Below are positions 41,617 to 51,025 of a DNA stretch of 64,000 nucleotides, in pieces. The position numbers were made by a program, and so were the translations under genes. The stretch lies in the NCBI RefSeq assembly GCF_008704935.1, contig NZ_CP023692.1, forward strand, positions 496,001-560,000, in the 5' to 3' direction. The number at the start of each line of letters is the position of its first letter. The stretch's first letter is position 1. The DNA comes from Streptomyces vinaceus. Its GTDB lineage: Bacteria; Actinomycetota; Actinomycetes; Streptomycetales; Streptomycetaceae. The notes below the pieces were generated by a model. It had not been told where the DNA came from. It made no database searches and saw only the letters and a program-made list of their open reading frames with translations.

Positions 41617-42684
41617 TCACCCGCCCTCGGCCACCGCCCGCACCTCGGGCCAGACCACGGTGGTCGAACCCCAGGCCAGGCCCGCCCCGTACGCGGTGAG
41701 CGCCACCCGCAGGCCCGGCGAGAGCGTCCCGGCGGCGGCCGCCTGGGCGAGCAGTACGGGCACCGAGGCGGCCGCCGTGTTCCCGTACTGCTCGATGTGC
41801 GACAGCACCCGCCCCGGCGCCAGGCCCAGTTCGGCGGTGAGCCCGTCCAGGATCCGCTGGTTGGCCTGATGGGCGACCACCATGTCGAGATCGCCGAGCA
41901 GCCACCCGGCCCGGTCCACGGCCCGCGTCACGGAGTCGCACATGCCGACGACGGCCTGCTTGCGCACGGCGGGCCCGTCCATCCGGAAGTACGGCGAGAA
42001 CTCCTCTCCCGGAGAAGCCAGTTGGCGCTTGCGCGCCCGCGCACCTCCGCCGGGGACCTCCAGCAGGTCGGCCTGCGCCCCGTCGCTGCCCAGGTCGAAG
42101 GGGCCGAGGGAACCGGGGGCGCCGGCCTCGCCCGCGCACAGCACCACCGCTCCCGCCCCGTCGCCGAAGATGGCCGCCATCAGCCAGTCCTGGGGATCCA
42201 GGAACGCGCTGAACACGTCCGAGGCGACGAGCAGGACCCTCTCGAAGGCCCCGGAGGTGATCATCGAGGAGGCCAGGCCCAGCCCGTACAGGAACCCGCT
42301 GCAGCCCGATGCGATGTCGAACGCGGGCACCGTGCCCAGGCCGAGCCGCGCCGCCACCTCCGGGGCCCCGGCCGGGAGGAGCCGGTCCGGGGAGATGGTG
42401 GCCAGGACGACCGCGTCGACCGCGGACGCCCCGGCCGCGGTCAGCGCGTGCCGGCCGGCCCGTACCGCGAGGTCGACCGTGGCCTCCCCGTCCGCGACGC
42501 GCCGGTTCGCCACGCCGATGCGGGCCCGGATCCACTCGTCGCCGAGGGGCCGCCGCCCGCACAGTTCGGCGTTGGTCAGGACGCGCGGGGGCACGTACGC
42601 GCCGAGCCCCGCGAGGACCGCGCCGCGGCCGGACGCCGCCGCGGGCGCGGGCGGCAGTACGGGCGGGGATGCCGAGGTGTCCAT
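41617..42684 (-). CDS. 3-oxoacyl-ACP synthase III (FabH/KAS III family)
   Basis: A 355-residue condensing enzyme with the complete KAS III triad: Cys in FDIASGCSGFLYGL (about residue 132), His in VVAHQANQRILDGL (about 276) and Asn in IEQYGNTAAASVPV (about 306). The N-terminal 22 residues are a Pro/Ala extension before GAVLAGLGAYVP. It primes or condenses an acyl-CoA with malonyl-ACP. Since housekeeping FabH is usually in the fab cluster, this copy probably serves the local ketosynthase/ACP. It lies 12 nt downstream of the P450-like gene. Confidence 0.95.
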   Translation of the reverse strand: MDTSASPPVLPPAPAAASGRGAVLAGLGAYVPPRVLTNAELCGRRPLGDEWIRARIGVANRRVADGEATVDLAVRAGRHALTAAGASAVDAVVLATISPDRLLPAGAPEVAARLGLGTVPAFDIASGCSGFLYGLGLASSMITSGAFERVLLVASDVFSAFLDPQDWLMAAIFGDGAGAVVLCAGEAGAPGSLGPFDLGSDGAQADLLEVPGGGARARKRQLASPGEEFSPYFRMDGPAVRKQAVVGMCDSVTRAVDRAGWLLGDLDMVVAHQANQRILDGLTAELGLAPGRVLSHIEQYGNTAAASVPVLLAQAAAAGTLSPGLRVALTAYGAGLAWGSTTVVWPEVRAVAEGG

Positions 42685-42696
42685 GGATCCGTCCTC

Positions 42697-44199
42697 TCAG
42701 TCCGTCAGCCGCTTCGCCGCCCGACGTACGCCGTCGGCGGCCCTGGCACACCGTTCGGCGTGGTCCAGCAGGGCCGTGCGGTACCGCTCGCCCTCCTCGT
42801 CGGCGTTCCAGCCGCTGTTCCCGGCGCAGGCGGCGAGGCTCTGCGCGTGCCGCTCCAGCCGGTCGGCGCTGGCGTGCGCGAGGGCCCCGTACGCCGCCGG
42901 GGCGTAGCCGAACGCCGAGACGGGGACCGCCGTGGGCAGGGTGACGCCCACCCGTCCGTCGTCGGGCGGGGCGGCGCGGTCCTCCAGCGCCACCACCAGC
43001 GTGCGCGGATCGAGCGTGTCCGGGAGCCGGTCCGCGGTGAACAGCGGGGCGATCAGCAGCGGACGGACCGCCTCGGTGAGGGCGCTCACGACGTGCCCGG
43101 CGACGAGGGCGGCGAACCGCGTCGCCGCGCACCCGGTCGGCGCCCCGCACAGCGGCGGCATCCCGCAGGCCCCCTCGGCGGCGGAGGGTCCGGCCGGCGC
43201 CGGGTCCGGCAGGCCCTCGCCGTCCAGGCCGCGCAGCCAGCCGGGCACGCGCAGGATCTCGGTCCCGGCTTCGACCGCCAGGTCCTGCCAGACGAAGTCC
43301 GACCGTACGGGGTACACGGCCGCGGCCACCGGCGGCCACCGGCGCAGCGCCTCGGCCACGGCCGCCTCCGGGGAGGCGGCGGCGCCCACGGCGAGCAGGG
43401 CCAGCGCCTGGAGCACGGTGTCGGCACAGGCCTGGGAGACCAGCGCGAGCGCGTGCGCGACGGCCGGTGCGGCGGCGTCCGGATCCGCCGCCTCGCGCCC
43501 GGTCCCCCGTGCCAGGAGCCGGCCCGTCAGGGAGGCGGGGTCCGGGTCGGCCAGGTGCGGTGCCAGCCGGCGCCGCAGGGCCTCGGCGCGGCCCTCGTAC
43601 GACCGGGTGCCGGCGGCCGCGGTGGCCGCGGCGAGCACCTCGCTGAGCAGCGTGTCCTGGGCGGCGGCGGAGCCCGCCACCACGCGCCGGCTCAGCCTCA
43701 GCATGCCGCGCTGCCAGTCGGACCGGTCCAGCGTGCCGTCCCCGCGCCGGGCCGCGATCACCCGGCCCACGTCCTCGGCCAGCAGGGCGCCGAGTTCGGC
43801 GGCCGGTACGGCCGCGTCGCGCGGCAGCGGTACGTGGGGCGACAGGCCGTACCGCTCCCCGCCGGCCGTGAGACCGACCGCGGGTGCGAGCGCCCCCGCC
43901 TCGTCGGACGCCGCGAGCAGGCCCGCGGCGTCGGCCGCGGCCAGCGGCAGGAGGAACGGTCCGAAGGGGGTGCGCAGTTGCACCGGGCGTCCGGACCGGG
44001 TACGTCGCAGGAAGCCCAGCAGCGCGCGCGTCGCCCCGTCCCGGGTCAGCAGGTCCAGCCCGAGGGCGCGGGCCGGGGCGTCCACCCAGGGCAGGCGCTG
44101 GGCGGCCATCGCCGCGCTGAACAGGGCGTTCTCCAGGGGCCAGGCCGTGGCGGGGCGTCGCGGCGCGGTGGCCGGGAGCGGGGCGTCGGCGGTGGTCAT
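42697..44199 (-). CDS. Divergent cytochrome P450-like protein
   Basis: A 500-residue protein. A K-helix-like ExxR occurs in VAEALRRWPPVAAAVYPVR (about residue 295), where WPP follows as in typical P450s. A Cys in GAPTGCAATRFAALVAGHV (about 375) sits where the heme ligand should be, with the L-helix alanines after it. The normal FxxGxHxC loop is not conserved (the preceding residues are GMPPLCGAP), and no AGxxT I-helix is seen. So it is either a distant P450 or a protein with an altered heme site. Ala/Arg-rich overall. It lies between the KAS III and lipase genes and is probably co-transcribed with both. Confidence 0.75.
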   Translation of the reverse strand: MTTADAPLPATAPRRPATAWPLENALFSAAMAAQRLPWVDAPARALGLDLLTRDGATRALLGFLRRTRSGRPVQLRTPFGPFLLPLAAADAAGLLAASDEAGALAPAVGLTAGGERYGLSPHVPLPRDAAVPAAELGALLAEDVGRVIAARRGDGTLDRSDWQRGMLRLSRRVVAGSAAAQDTLLSEVLAAATAAAGTRSYEGRAEALRRRLAPHLADPDPASLTGRLLARGTGREAADPDAAAPAVAHALALVSQACADTVLQALALLAVGAAASPEAAVAEALRRWPPVAAAVYPVRSDFVWQDLAVEAGTEILRVPGWLRGLDGEGLPDPAPAGPSAAEGACGMPPLCGAPTGCAATRFAALVAGHVVSALTEAVRPLLIAPLFTADRLPDTLDPRTLVVALEDRAAPPDDGRVGVTLPTAVPVSAFGYAPAAYGALAHASADRLERHAQSLAACAGNSGWNADEEGERYRTALLDHAERCARAADGVRRAAKRLTD

Positions 44200-44219
44200 C
44201 GGTCGGGTCTCCCTCGTGG

Positions 44220-45713
44220 TCACTTGTCGCGCAGCATGTAGGGCTGGTTGCCGACGACTTCGCCGTCGTACGCGCCGATCAGCTTGTTCACCTGGTCGCG
44301 GTAGTGGGTGAACTCCCCGCGCAGCGCGTCGGAGTAGGCCTGCGGAGCGTGCGAGAGCGGGTAGTCGTACGACTCGTCCAGCCAGGCCAGTTCGACCCAG
44401 CTCTCGGGGATGTCGTGGGGCGAGGCCGGTCCGCGCCCGTCCAGTCCCGGGATCACGTCGTGCTTGTTGACGAGGCTGATGACCCGGGTGGTGTGGTCGG
44501 CGGGCCGCTTGCTGTCGATCGGGGATCCGATCGCGATCACGTGGGTGACCCGGTGGGTGGCGCACAGCTCCACGTCGGAGGCGAGGTTCATCGCGGTCAT
44601 CCCGCCCAGGCTGTGCCCGACGATCATGAGCTCCGCGCCGGCGGGCACCCCGGCCCGCCGCAGCAGCTTCTTCGCGGCGCGCGTGTACGTCGTGTCGGTG
44701 CGCAGCAGTCCGTCGAACGCGCCGACCAGGTCCTGCGGGGTGCTGTTGCTGAGCAGTCCGAAGCTGGTGCCGGGCAGCAGCAGGACGTACCGTACGGCGC
44801 CGTCGGCGCACGCGACGCGGCGCAGCAGCACCAGGCCGTGGTTGCCGAGGGCCCCGATGTCGTTGACGTAGCTCACGATGTCGTTGCGGGAGGTGGCGAG
44901 CACCTTGGCGAGGATCGGGTCCGGCTCGGTGCGCTCGGCGCGGCCCGGCCCGGGGTTGAGGAACCTGAGGACGGAGCTGGGGAGTCCGAGGACGGGGTCG
45001 GTGGTCGGCACGCCGCCGGCGAGGGTCACCCAGGAGAAGTCGTCGTTGACCGGGTTCTCGTCGAGCAGGCCGAGCAGGGCCAGCAGCTCCATGATGACGG
45101 GACTGACCGTGGTCAGGGCGCGGGTCACCCCGAGCAGCTCGATCAGGGCCCGCATCGCCCGAGCCGCCTCCAGCCGGTTCCCGGCCACCATCGCCTCGGT
45201 GAGGCGGCGGGCCGCGGGAGCATCGAGGTTGGGGTGGTCGACGGCGGCCGCCTTGATCCGCAGGGCGAAGGCGTCGACGGCCATGGCCACCTTGGCGGGG
45301 CGGCGGTACGTCATGTTCCCGGCCATCCGCAGGAGTTCACCGGCCGCTCCGCCGTTGGCCCCGAACCCGAGGCCGGCGGAGTCGGTCAGCGCCCGGGCGC
45401 AGGAGACGGCGGCGGCGAGGGCCCAGCCGGGCCGCTTCAGTGCCTCCAGCCCGAACCGCCAGCTGAACATCGCGCCGGTCAGCTCCGCGCCCGACTGCTT
45501 GGCCGTGAGGGCCGCGTCGGCGAGCAGGACCGAGGCCGCGACGAGGAGTTCGGCGTCGGTCCGCTCGGGCGCCGCCGGTCCGGGGGCGGCCGGCGCGGGT
45601 ACGCGCGCGGCGGCCGGGGCCGCACCCGGGGTGGCGGGGTCCGGACTCCTCCGCGCCGGCAGACGCTGAGTCGTTTCGTCGACCACCTGAGGCGCCACTT
45701 TCGTACCTCTCAT
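44220..45713 (-). CDS. Lipase-fold protein with helical N-terminal domain
   Basis: A 497-residue protein with a Pro/Ala linker near the N-terminus and a helical domain (about 50-240). A C-terminal alpha/beta-hydrolase domain carries the lipase elbow MIVGHSLGGMTAMNLA (Ser about 366), an upstream VLLLPGTSFG (oxyanion region) and a His in the last 60 residues (SHAPQAYSD). No signal peptide is seen. The start is uncertain: ATG 45713, or GTG 45698 (VAPQVVDE), which has AGAGG 7 nt upstream. It could release or remodel the product of the ACP/KAS cluster; this is inferred from the 20-nt gap to the P450-like gene. Confidence 0.82.
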   Translation of the reverse strand: MRGTKVAPQVVDETTQRLPARRSPDPATPGAAPAAARVPAPAAPGPAAPERTDAELLVAASVLLADAALTAKQSGAELTGAMFSWRFGLEALKRPGWALAAAVSCARALTDSAGLGFGANGGAAGELLRMAGNMTYRRPAKVAMAVDAFALRIKAAAVDHPNLDAPAARRLTEAMVAGNRLEAARAMRALIELLGVTRALTTVSPVIMELLALLGLLDENPVNDDFSWVTLAGGVPTTDPVLGLPSSVLRFLNPGPGRAERTEPDPILAKVLATSRNDIVSYVNDIGALGNHGLVLLRRVACADGAVRYVLLLPGTSFGLLSNSTPQDLVGAFDGLLRTDTTYTRAAKKLLRRAGVPAGAELMIVGHSLGGMTAMNLASDVELCATHRVTHVIAIGSPIDSKRPADHTTRVISLVNKHDVIPGLDGRGPASPHDIPESWVELAWLDESYDYPLSHAPQAYSDALRGEFTHYRDQVNKLIGAYDGEVVGNQPYMLRDK

Positions 45714-46035
45714 CCCGGAGAACGGCTTCGCAGCCTTGCCTGCCCGTTGTGTGCGGGGGAATCGTGGCACCGAAAGTGATCCTTTCCGCGCGGCCGGGCC
45801 CCGTTCGCGCACCTCGCGCCGCGTACGGAGCCGGGTCCGGCCCCCTTCGCGGGCCCGTGCCCACGGGCCGGGGCGCGGCCGGAGGGCGCCCGGTTCACCC
45901 GCCGGGGTGGGACGGACTCCGGGAGGATGACCGGGACCGCTCGTGGTTGACACGCCCCGATCCGGCCGCCCGCTTGGCATGGACGCGGCGTAAAGTCGGC
46001 TGCCGACGCCGGGACCGGACCGAGAGCAGGGGCAC
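45714..46035. other. Divergent intergenic region, lipase vs dienelactone hydrolase
   Basis: About 320 nt between divergent genes. It holds the promoters of both, but I cannot mark -10/-35 boxes with confidence: a TTGACA at 45947-45952 has no suitable -10 at 16-19 nt. No gene is supported. Confidence 0.4.
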
Positions 46036-46845
46036 ATGACAGGCAGCGCACCGACTTCCACCCTCGCCGGCTGGAGCAGGGCCCCGTTCGCGGCCGGGGG
46101 GCTCACGTACGACTGCTTCGAGAAGGGCGAGGGGCCCGGCGTGGTACTCCTGCCGGAGCTGCCCGGGATCACGCCCGAGGTGCTCGGACTCGCCGAGCAC
46201 CTGGTGGACGAGGGGTTCACCGTCGTGATGCCCTCGCTGTTCGGTACGCCGGGCAAGCCCCTGTCCGCCGCCCGGACGGCGGCCGTCCTGGCCCGCGTCT
46301 GCGTCTCCGCGGAGTTCCGCGCCTTCGCCACCGACGCGCGCCGGCCCGTCGCCGACTACCTCAGGGCCCTCGCCCGCGACCTCGCGGCCCGGACCCCTGC
46401 CGCGGGTGTGGGCGTCATCGGCCTCTGTTTCACGGGCGGTTTCGCCCTGGCCGCAGCGGTGGACGATGTCGTACTGGCTCCCGTGATGAGCCAGCCGTCG
46501 GCCCCGATCGCGCTCGGCGCCGCTCGGCGCGCGGACGCCGGTGTCTCCGAGGGCGAGTTGCGGCGGGTGGTCGAGCGCACGCGGAACAACGGCCTGTGCG
46601 TGATGGGGCTCCGCTTCAGCGAGGACTGGATGGCGCCGCAGGAGCGGTTCGAGACCCTGAGCTCCCGGCTCGGGGAGGCCTTCAAGGTCATCCAGCTCGG
46701 CTCGGCCCCGGGCAACGCCGACGGGTTCGGCCGGCAGGCCCACGCGGTGCTGACCCTGGAGGTCCGCGAAACCCCGGCGGACCACCCGGCCTTGAGGGCG
46801 CGCGCGGAGGTCACCACGTTCCTGCACGAGCGGCTCCGCGGCTGA
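46036..46845 (+). CDS. Dienelactone-hydrolase family protein
   Basis: A 269-residue cytoplasmic alpha/beta-hydrolase with the characteristic Cys nucleophile in VIGLCFTGGFALA (Cys about residue 137). An acidic residue and a late His (RQAHAVLTLE) can be placed as triad partners. It has the FVVVMPSLFGTPG-like region of DLH proteins near residue 70. The substrate is not indicated by neighbours. The ATG at 46036 has GCAGGGGCAC upstream. Confidence 0.9.
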   Translation: MTGSAPTSTLAGWSRAPFAAGGLTYDCFEKGEGPGVVLLPELPGITPEVLGLAEHLVDEGFTVVMPSLFGTPGKPLSAARTAAVLARVCVSAEFRAFATDARRPVADYLRALARDLAARTPAAGVGVIGLCFTGGFALAAAVDDVVLAPVMSQPSAPIALGAARRADAGVSEGELRRVVERTRNNGLCVMGLRFSEDWMAPQERFETLSSRLGEAFKVIQLGSAPGNADGFGRQAHAVLTLEVRETPADHPALRARAEVTTFLHERLRG

Positions 46846-46908
46846 CCGGACAGCCTTTCGTCCAGAAAAGTGCTCCAGCCGGGTTGGCCCACCGGCAACA
46901 CTTGCACC

Positions 46909-48683
46909 ATGACCGGTCACGACCTCGACGAACTGCCCGACCCTGATGGGCAGCGGGCCGCGGAGCGGGCGGCGGGCCCTCCCCCGTCGCCCGCCGTGCA
47001 GCCCGGCTACGGCTCCGACTATCAGGCGCCGCCGCCCGGTTCCGGGCCCGTGCCCGGCAATCCGTACGCCCAGCCGCTGCCGCAGCCGCAGCCGCTGCCG
47101 CAGCCTCCGCCGCAGCAGCACGCGCCGCTGCCGCCCCCTCCGCCTCCTCCGCCGGCCGGCCCGTACGGGTATCCGGGACAACAGCAAGGGTTCGGGGGCC
47201 CGTTGCCCCCGTCGCCGGGCGAGAGGACCGGGGGTGCGTTCCGGGGCCGGACCGCCGTGCTGATCGCGGCCCTGGTCGCCGCGCTGCTGGTGATCGGCGG
47301 CGGGGTGTACGCCGTGACGGGCCCGAGCCGCGGCAAGCCCTCGGCCAAGGAGTCGGCCGCGGCCACGCCGTCCGGATCCCCCTCGGTCGACCAGGGCGAC
47401 GGCAAGGGCGCGGGCGGCGGCCCGGACGAGTACGACCTCAACGCCGGGATCAAGCCGGGCGAGGCCCCGGTCTGGCTGAGCAGCAACCGGACCGAACTGC
47501 CCGGTTCGGGAGCCTCGCAGTACGGTCCGTGGCGGGTGGGCGACGTGGTGGTCAAGGCGGTGTTCAAGGAGATCACCGCCCAGGGGGTGGGCGACGGCCG
47601 GGAGAAGTGGAAGATCACGCTGGAGAGCGGGCTGTGCGGCGTACCCCGGGCACCGTCGGCCGACGGGAAGCTGGTCGTCGGCGTGAAGGCGAGCGACAGC
47701 GAGGGTGCCCACTGCACCCACCTCCAGCAGATCGACCTGGTCACGGGCAAGACGGGCTGGAAGACCGAGGTGCCGCAGGAGAACTCCTACGACAGCGCGT
47801 TCGAGTTCAACCTCGTGATCACCGGGGGTACCGTCGCGGTCGCCCGGTCGGCCGTCGTCAGCGGCTTCTCGGTCACCGACGGCAGGAAGCTCTACGGCAC
47901 GTCGAAGACGGGCGGGTGCTATCCGGCGGCCGTCGGCGGGGCGGCGGCAGGCTGTTCAACGTACGCAACTGCCCCGATCCGAACGACGTGGCCGGCAAGT
48001 CCCAGGTCATGATCGAGGAGGCCGACCCGGCAACGGGCGCGCCCAAGTGGAACTACGTGTACGACAAGGGCTGGAACCTCGGCCGGATCTACTCGGTGGA
48101 TCCCCTGGCCGTGGCCGCGTACCACTCCGACCGGAAGGTCTGGAACATCACGGCCTTCACCCCCGACGGCAAGGTCCGCTCGCAGACCGAGTCCACGTTC
48201 GGGGTCCAGAGCCGGTGCAACGGATGGGGCGACGGGAGCGGCGATCTGCACGGCTGCGTGGGCGCCGTCGTCGACGCCGACACGCTCTACATCGCCGCGG
48301 GCAAGCCGGGCAAGGACCTCGGCATCGACACGACGGACGAGGTCGTCGCGGTCGATCTGGGCACCGGCGCCGAGAAGTGGCACGCGGCCGCGCCCAAGGA
48401 CCGCGCCATGTGGCCACTGGCGGTGGAGGACGGCAAGCTGCTCGTCTACATCCAGTCCGGCGCCGGGGCGGCGGGGGCGATCGCGGCCGTCCCCGCGGCG
48501 GGCGGAGGCGATCCCCAGGTGGTCCTGGCGAGCCCGGACGCCGCCAAGGGCGCCGAGTCCGTCTTCTACCCCGGTCTGGTGCGCATGGCCTGGGCGGGCG
48601 GGCGGTTCTTCCTGCTCAACGGCCGCGTGTACAGCCCGAAGCCGACGGAGGTGAGCCATGCCATCCTCTCCTTCGGCCGGTAG
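46909..48683 (+). pseudogene. PQQ-like beta-propeller membrane protein, broken by a frameshift near 47,940
   Basis: One gene is read in two frames. From ATG 46909, the protein has a Pro/Gln-rich cytoplasmic N-terminus (about 1-100) and a membrane helix (about 107-130). A beta-propeller-like region follows, with repeated strand motifs such as DLVTGKTGWKTEV. At 47938-47941 (GGGG, in GGCGGGGCGGCGG) the frame is lost; the rest (LFNVRNCPDPND ... VSHAILSFGR) continues in the -1 frame to 48683. One added G restores GGCGGGGGCGGC and an uninterrupted protein of about 591 residues. Proteins of this type are cell-envelope repeat proteins of unknown role. It could be a sequencing error rather than real decay; see findings. 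The end overlaps the next gene's start (48658). Confidence 0.8.
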
Positions 48684-49386
48684 GCGTTTCGCTCTCGTGG
48701 CCGTGTGCGCGGCGACGGCCGTGACCGTCGCCGCCGCGGTCACCGCCGTCGTGGTCGTGAACGGCGACGGGGACGGCGCGGACCCGTCGGCGTCGGGCTC
48801 CGCCGGGTGGAAGACCGTGGTCAACCCCAGGCACGGGACCGCGTTCGAGGTCCCGCCCGACTGGGAGGTCAAGTCCTCCGACGTGTTCTACGGCTTCTCG
48901 GACCACGCCGACCCCGACAAGCCCGTCGTCGGGCACACCGCGCCCGCCTTCTACAAGTACAAGTGGTGCAGCGTCGACGCGGACGGGGACGGCCGGATCA
49001 GCGATTTCGCGCTCGCCGGCACCGGCACCAAGGGCGGGGACGGAGCCAAGAGCACCGACGAGGTGGCGCGGAAGACGGCGACGGCCTGGGTCTACGGCGC
49101 GTACACCCAGCCGGACAAGGACGCGGTCACCTGGGACGAGCCGGTGGAGTACACCACGAGGTCCGGGGTCAAGGGCAGCTACGTCAAGGCGCGGTCGAAG
49201 GGGGCCAAGCGGACCGGCAAGTGCGCCAGTGAGGGCCGGGCCGTCGCCTTCGGCTTCAAGAACGCCAAGGGCGATTTCGTCGCCTGGGACTTCTACGGCA
49301 AGACGGGCGTGCCCGGCGCGGTCAGCGACGAGCTGGTCATGAAGATCCTCAGCACGGTACGGCTGTCGGGAGAGCCAACAGGTTGA
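48658..49386 (+). CDS. Secreted/anchored protein, DUF-type, unknown
   Basis: A 242-residue protein starting inside the last codons of the propeller gene (26-nt overlap), hence probably translationally coupled. A basic N-terminus and hydrophobic helix (about residues 10-34) form a signal or anchor. The extracellular part begins WKTVVNPRHGTAFEVPPDWEVKS, with later Cys at about 103 and 184, no enzyme motif, and a conserved-looking WxFYGKTG near the end. I cannot name the family confidently. The coupling suggests it works with the propeller protein at the cell surface. Confidence 0.82.
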   Translation: MPSSPSAGRRFALVAVCAATAVTVAAAVTAVVVVNGDGDGADPSASGSAGWKTVVNPRHGTAFEVPPDWEVKSSDVFYGFSDHADPDKPVVGHTAPAFYKYKWCSVDADGDGRISDFALAGTGTKGGDGAKSTDEVARKTATAWVYGAYTQPDKDAVTWDEPVEYTTRSGVKGSYVKARSKGAKRTGKCASEGRAVAFGFKNAKGDFVAWDFYGKTGVPGAVSDELVMKILSTVRLSGEPTG

Positions 49387-49510
49387 ATTTGATCACCCGT
49401 CAGCCGCAAACGATCACCGAAGGCCACTCTCCGAGGTCATAAGTATGAAGAGATGGTCAAAGTGATCCGCGGTCGCTCTGCCCGCGAGTCTTCGTAGCAA
49501 AGGGAGACTG

Positions 49511-51025
49511 ATGCGTCCGTGCACGCTGACGGTGTTCTGCTTCGGTGTCGCGAGCGGGCTCGTGGCTCTGGCACCCGCTGCGGCGATGGCACTCGGTGGC
49601 GCCGACGAGGGGCGCCCGCCCGAGCCGGCACCGGCCTCCGCACCGGTCTCCGCCTCGGCTTCCGCACCGGCCTCCGCGGCGCCGACGGCTCCGGAGAAGG
49701 CCTCCGAGGACGCCGGCGCGGAGTCCGCCGCCCCGGTGGGACCCTCGGTCGCCGCGGCGGAACCGGCCGCCCGGGAGGAGGGAGCCGACCTCTCCGTCTC
49801 CGGGACGCTGCGCCCGGCCGGTCCCTCGGCCCGGGGAAACGGCGAGGCCCCGGGGGCGGGCGCGGCCGTACGGGAGACCTTCGACTACGCCGTCACGGTC
49901 ACCAACCACGGCCCGTCCGACGCCCGGCAGGTGACCGTCACCGACCATCTGCCGCCTTCCCTGGAGTTCGTGGCCTCCCGCGACGGGTGCACCGCCGCGG
50001 GCCGGACCGTGACCTGCGGGACGTTGGCCCTCCTACCGGTCAACCGGTCGCACACATGGGTGATCACCGTCCGGCTCGCGGCCGGCTACCGCGGTGACGG
50101 ATCGGACATCGTCAACGAGGCGGTCGTGGGCGCGGAGACCTCCGACCCCGACCAGGCGAACAACAAGACCTCCCTGACGGGCCTGGACATCCCGCCCAGC
50201 GCGCGCGTCGCCGACCTGTCCCTGGAGAAGACCGCGCTGCTCGGAGCCGGCCGCACGACGGTCCGGCCGGGCGAGAAGTTCGTGTACCTGATCACCGTGC
50301 ACAACCACGGACCGGCGACGGCGCGGACGGTCCGGGTCAGCGACCTGCTGCGGCCCTCGCTCACCCTGCTCTCCTCCCCCGACGACTGCGCGGTGCCCAG
50401 GGGCGAGGACCGGCTGGTGGTGTGCCCGCCGCAGGAGCGCCTGGAATCGGGTGCGAAGGCGGAGTTCCGGATCACCGTCAAAGTGAAGGACGGGGCGGCG
50501 GGCGAGGACGGAGCCGACCGGGGCGGCGGCAGCGGGCGCACGTGCCTCCCGATCGACAACGTCGCCCGCGTCACCTCGGCCACCTTCGATCCCGACCCGT
50601 CCGACAACGCCAACAGGCCCGGTACGACCGCCCCCGGCGGAGGCCCGCTGTGTGTGGAGACGGGCAAGGCGGACCACCACGGCGGCAGGCCCGACCACCG
50701 CCCGGACGGCCACGGAAACGGCGGGGACCGGGAGGAAGGCCGCGAAAGCGGTCACGGACGAGGCGACGGCCACGGCCACGGCCACGGCAGTGGAGACGGC
50801 CGCGAACACGGCTCCGAGCAGGAGCACGGCCGCGACGGCGAGGGCAGCGGCCATGGCCATGGCGGGCACCTCGCCGACTCCGGCAGCGCCGTTCCGGCCT
50901 GGCTGCTGCAGGCCCCAGGCGGCCTGGTCGCCGGCGGAGCCGCCCTGCGCGCGGCCGCCGCCCGCCGCCGCCGGCCGCGGAGCGACGGCGGTGCGGGCGA
51001 GGAGACGGAGAGCGCACCCGCATGA
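49511..51025 (+). CDS. DUF11 repeat surface protein with His/Gly-rich segment and sorting-like tail
   Basis: A 504-residue secreted protein: signal peptide (about 1-27), Ala/Pro/Ser-rich region, then two DUF11 Ig-like repeats (about 95-230 and 230-360). The repeats carry the signature TVTNHGPSDARQVTVTD and HNHGPATARTVRVSD. Next is a low-complexity His/Gly/Asp segment (about 375-450). A C-terminal LADSG motif precedes a hydrophobic stretch and an Arg-rich tail, resembling a degenerate LAxTG class E sortase signal. DUF11 modules are stalk-like parts of surface adhesins. The ATGA overlap with the next gene couples it to the lectin-like protein. Confidence 0.9.
   Translation: MRPCTLTVFCFGVASGLVALAPAAAMALGGADEGRPPEPAPASAPVSASASAPASAAPTAPEKASEDAGAESAAPVGPSVAAAEPAAREEGADLSVSGTLRPAGPSARGNGEAPGAGAAVRETFDYAVTVTNHGPSDARQVTVTDHLPPSLEFVASRDGCTAAGRTVTCGTLALLPVNRSHTWVITVRLAAGYRGDGSDIVNEAVVGAETSDPDQANNKTSLTGLDIPPSARVADLSLEKTALLGAGRTTVRPGEKFVYLITVHNHGPATARTVRVSDLLRPSLTLLSSPDDCAVPRGEDRLVVCPPQERLESGAKAEFRITVKVKDGAAGEDGADRGGGSGRTCLPIDNVARVTSATFDPDPSDNANRPGTTAPGGGPLCVETGKADHHGGRPDHRPDGHGNGGDREEGRESGHGRGDGHGHGHGSGDGREHGSEQEHGRDGEGSGHGHGGHLADSGSAVPAWLLQAPGGLVAGGAALRAAAARRRRPRSDGGAGEETESAPA

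Noticed and set aside
45947..45952. TTGACA as a -35 box for the dienelactone-hydrolase gene
   Set aside because: No -10-like hexamer lies 16-19 nt downstream.
50650..50880. His/Gly-rich stretch taken as a metal-uptake domain
   Set aside because: It is a low-complexity linker before the sorting-like tail; no spacing typical of a zinc or nickel chaperone is seen.
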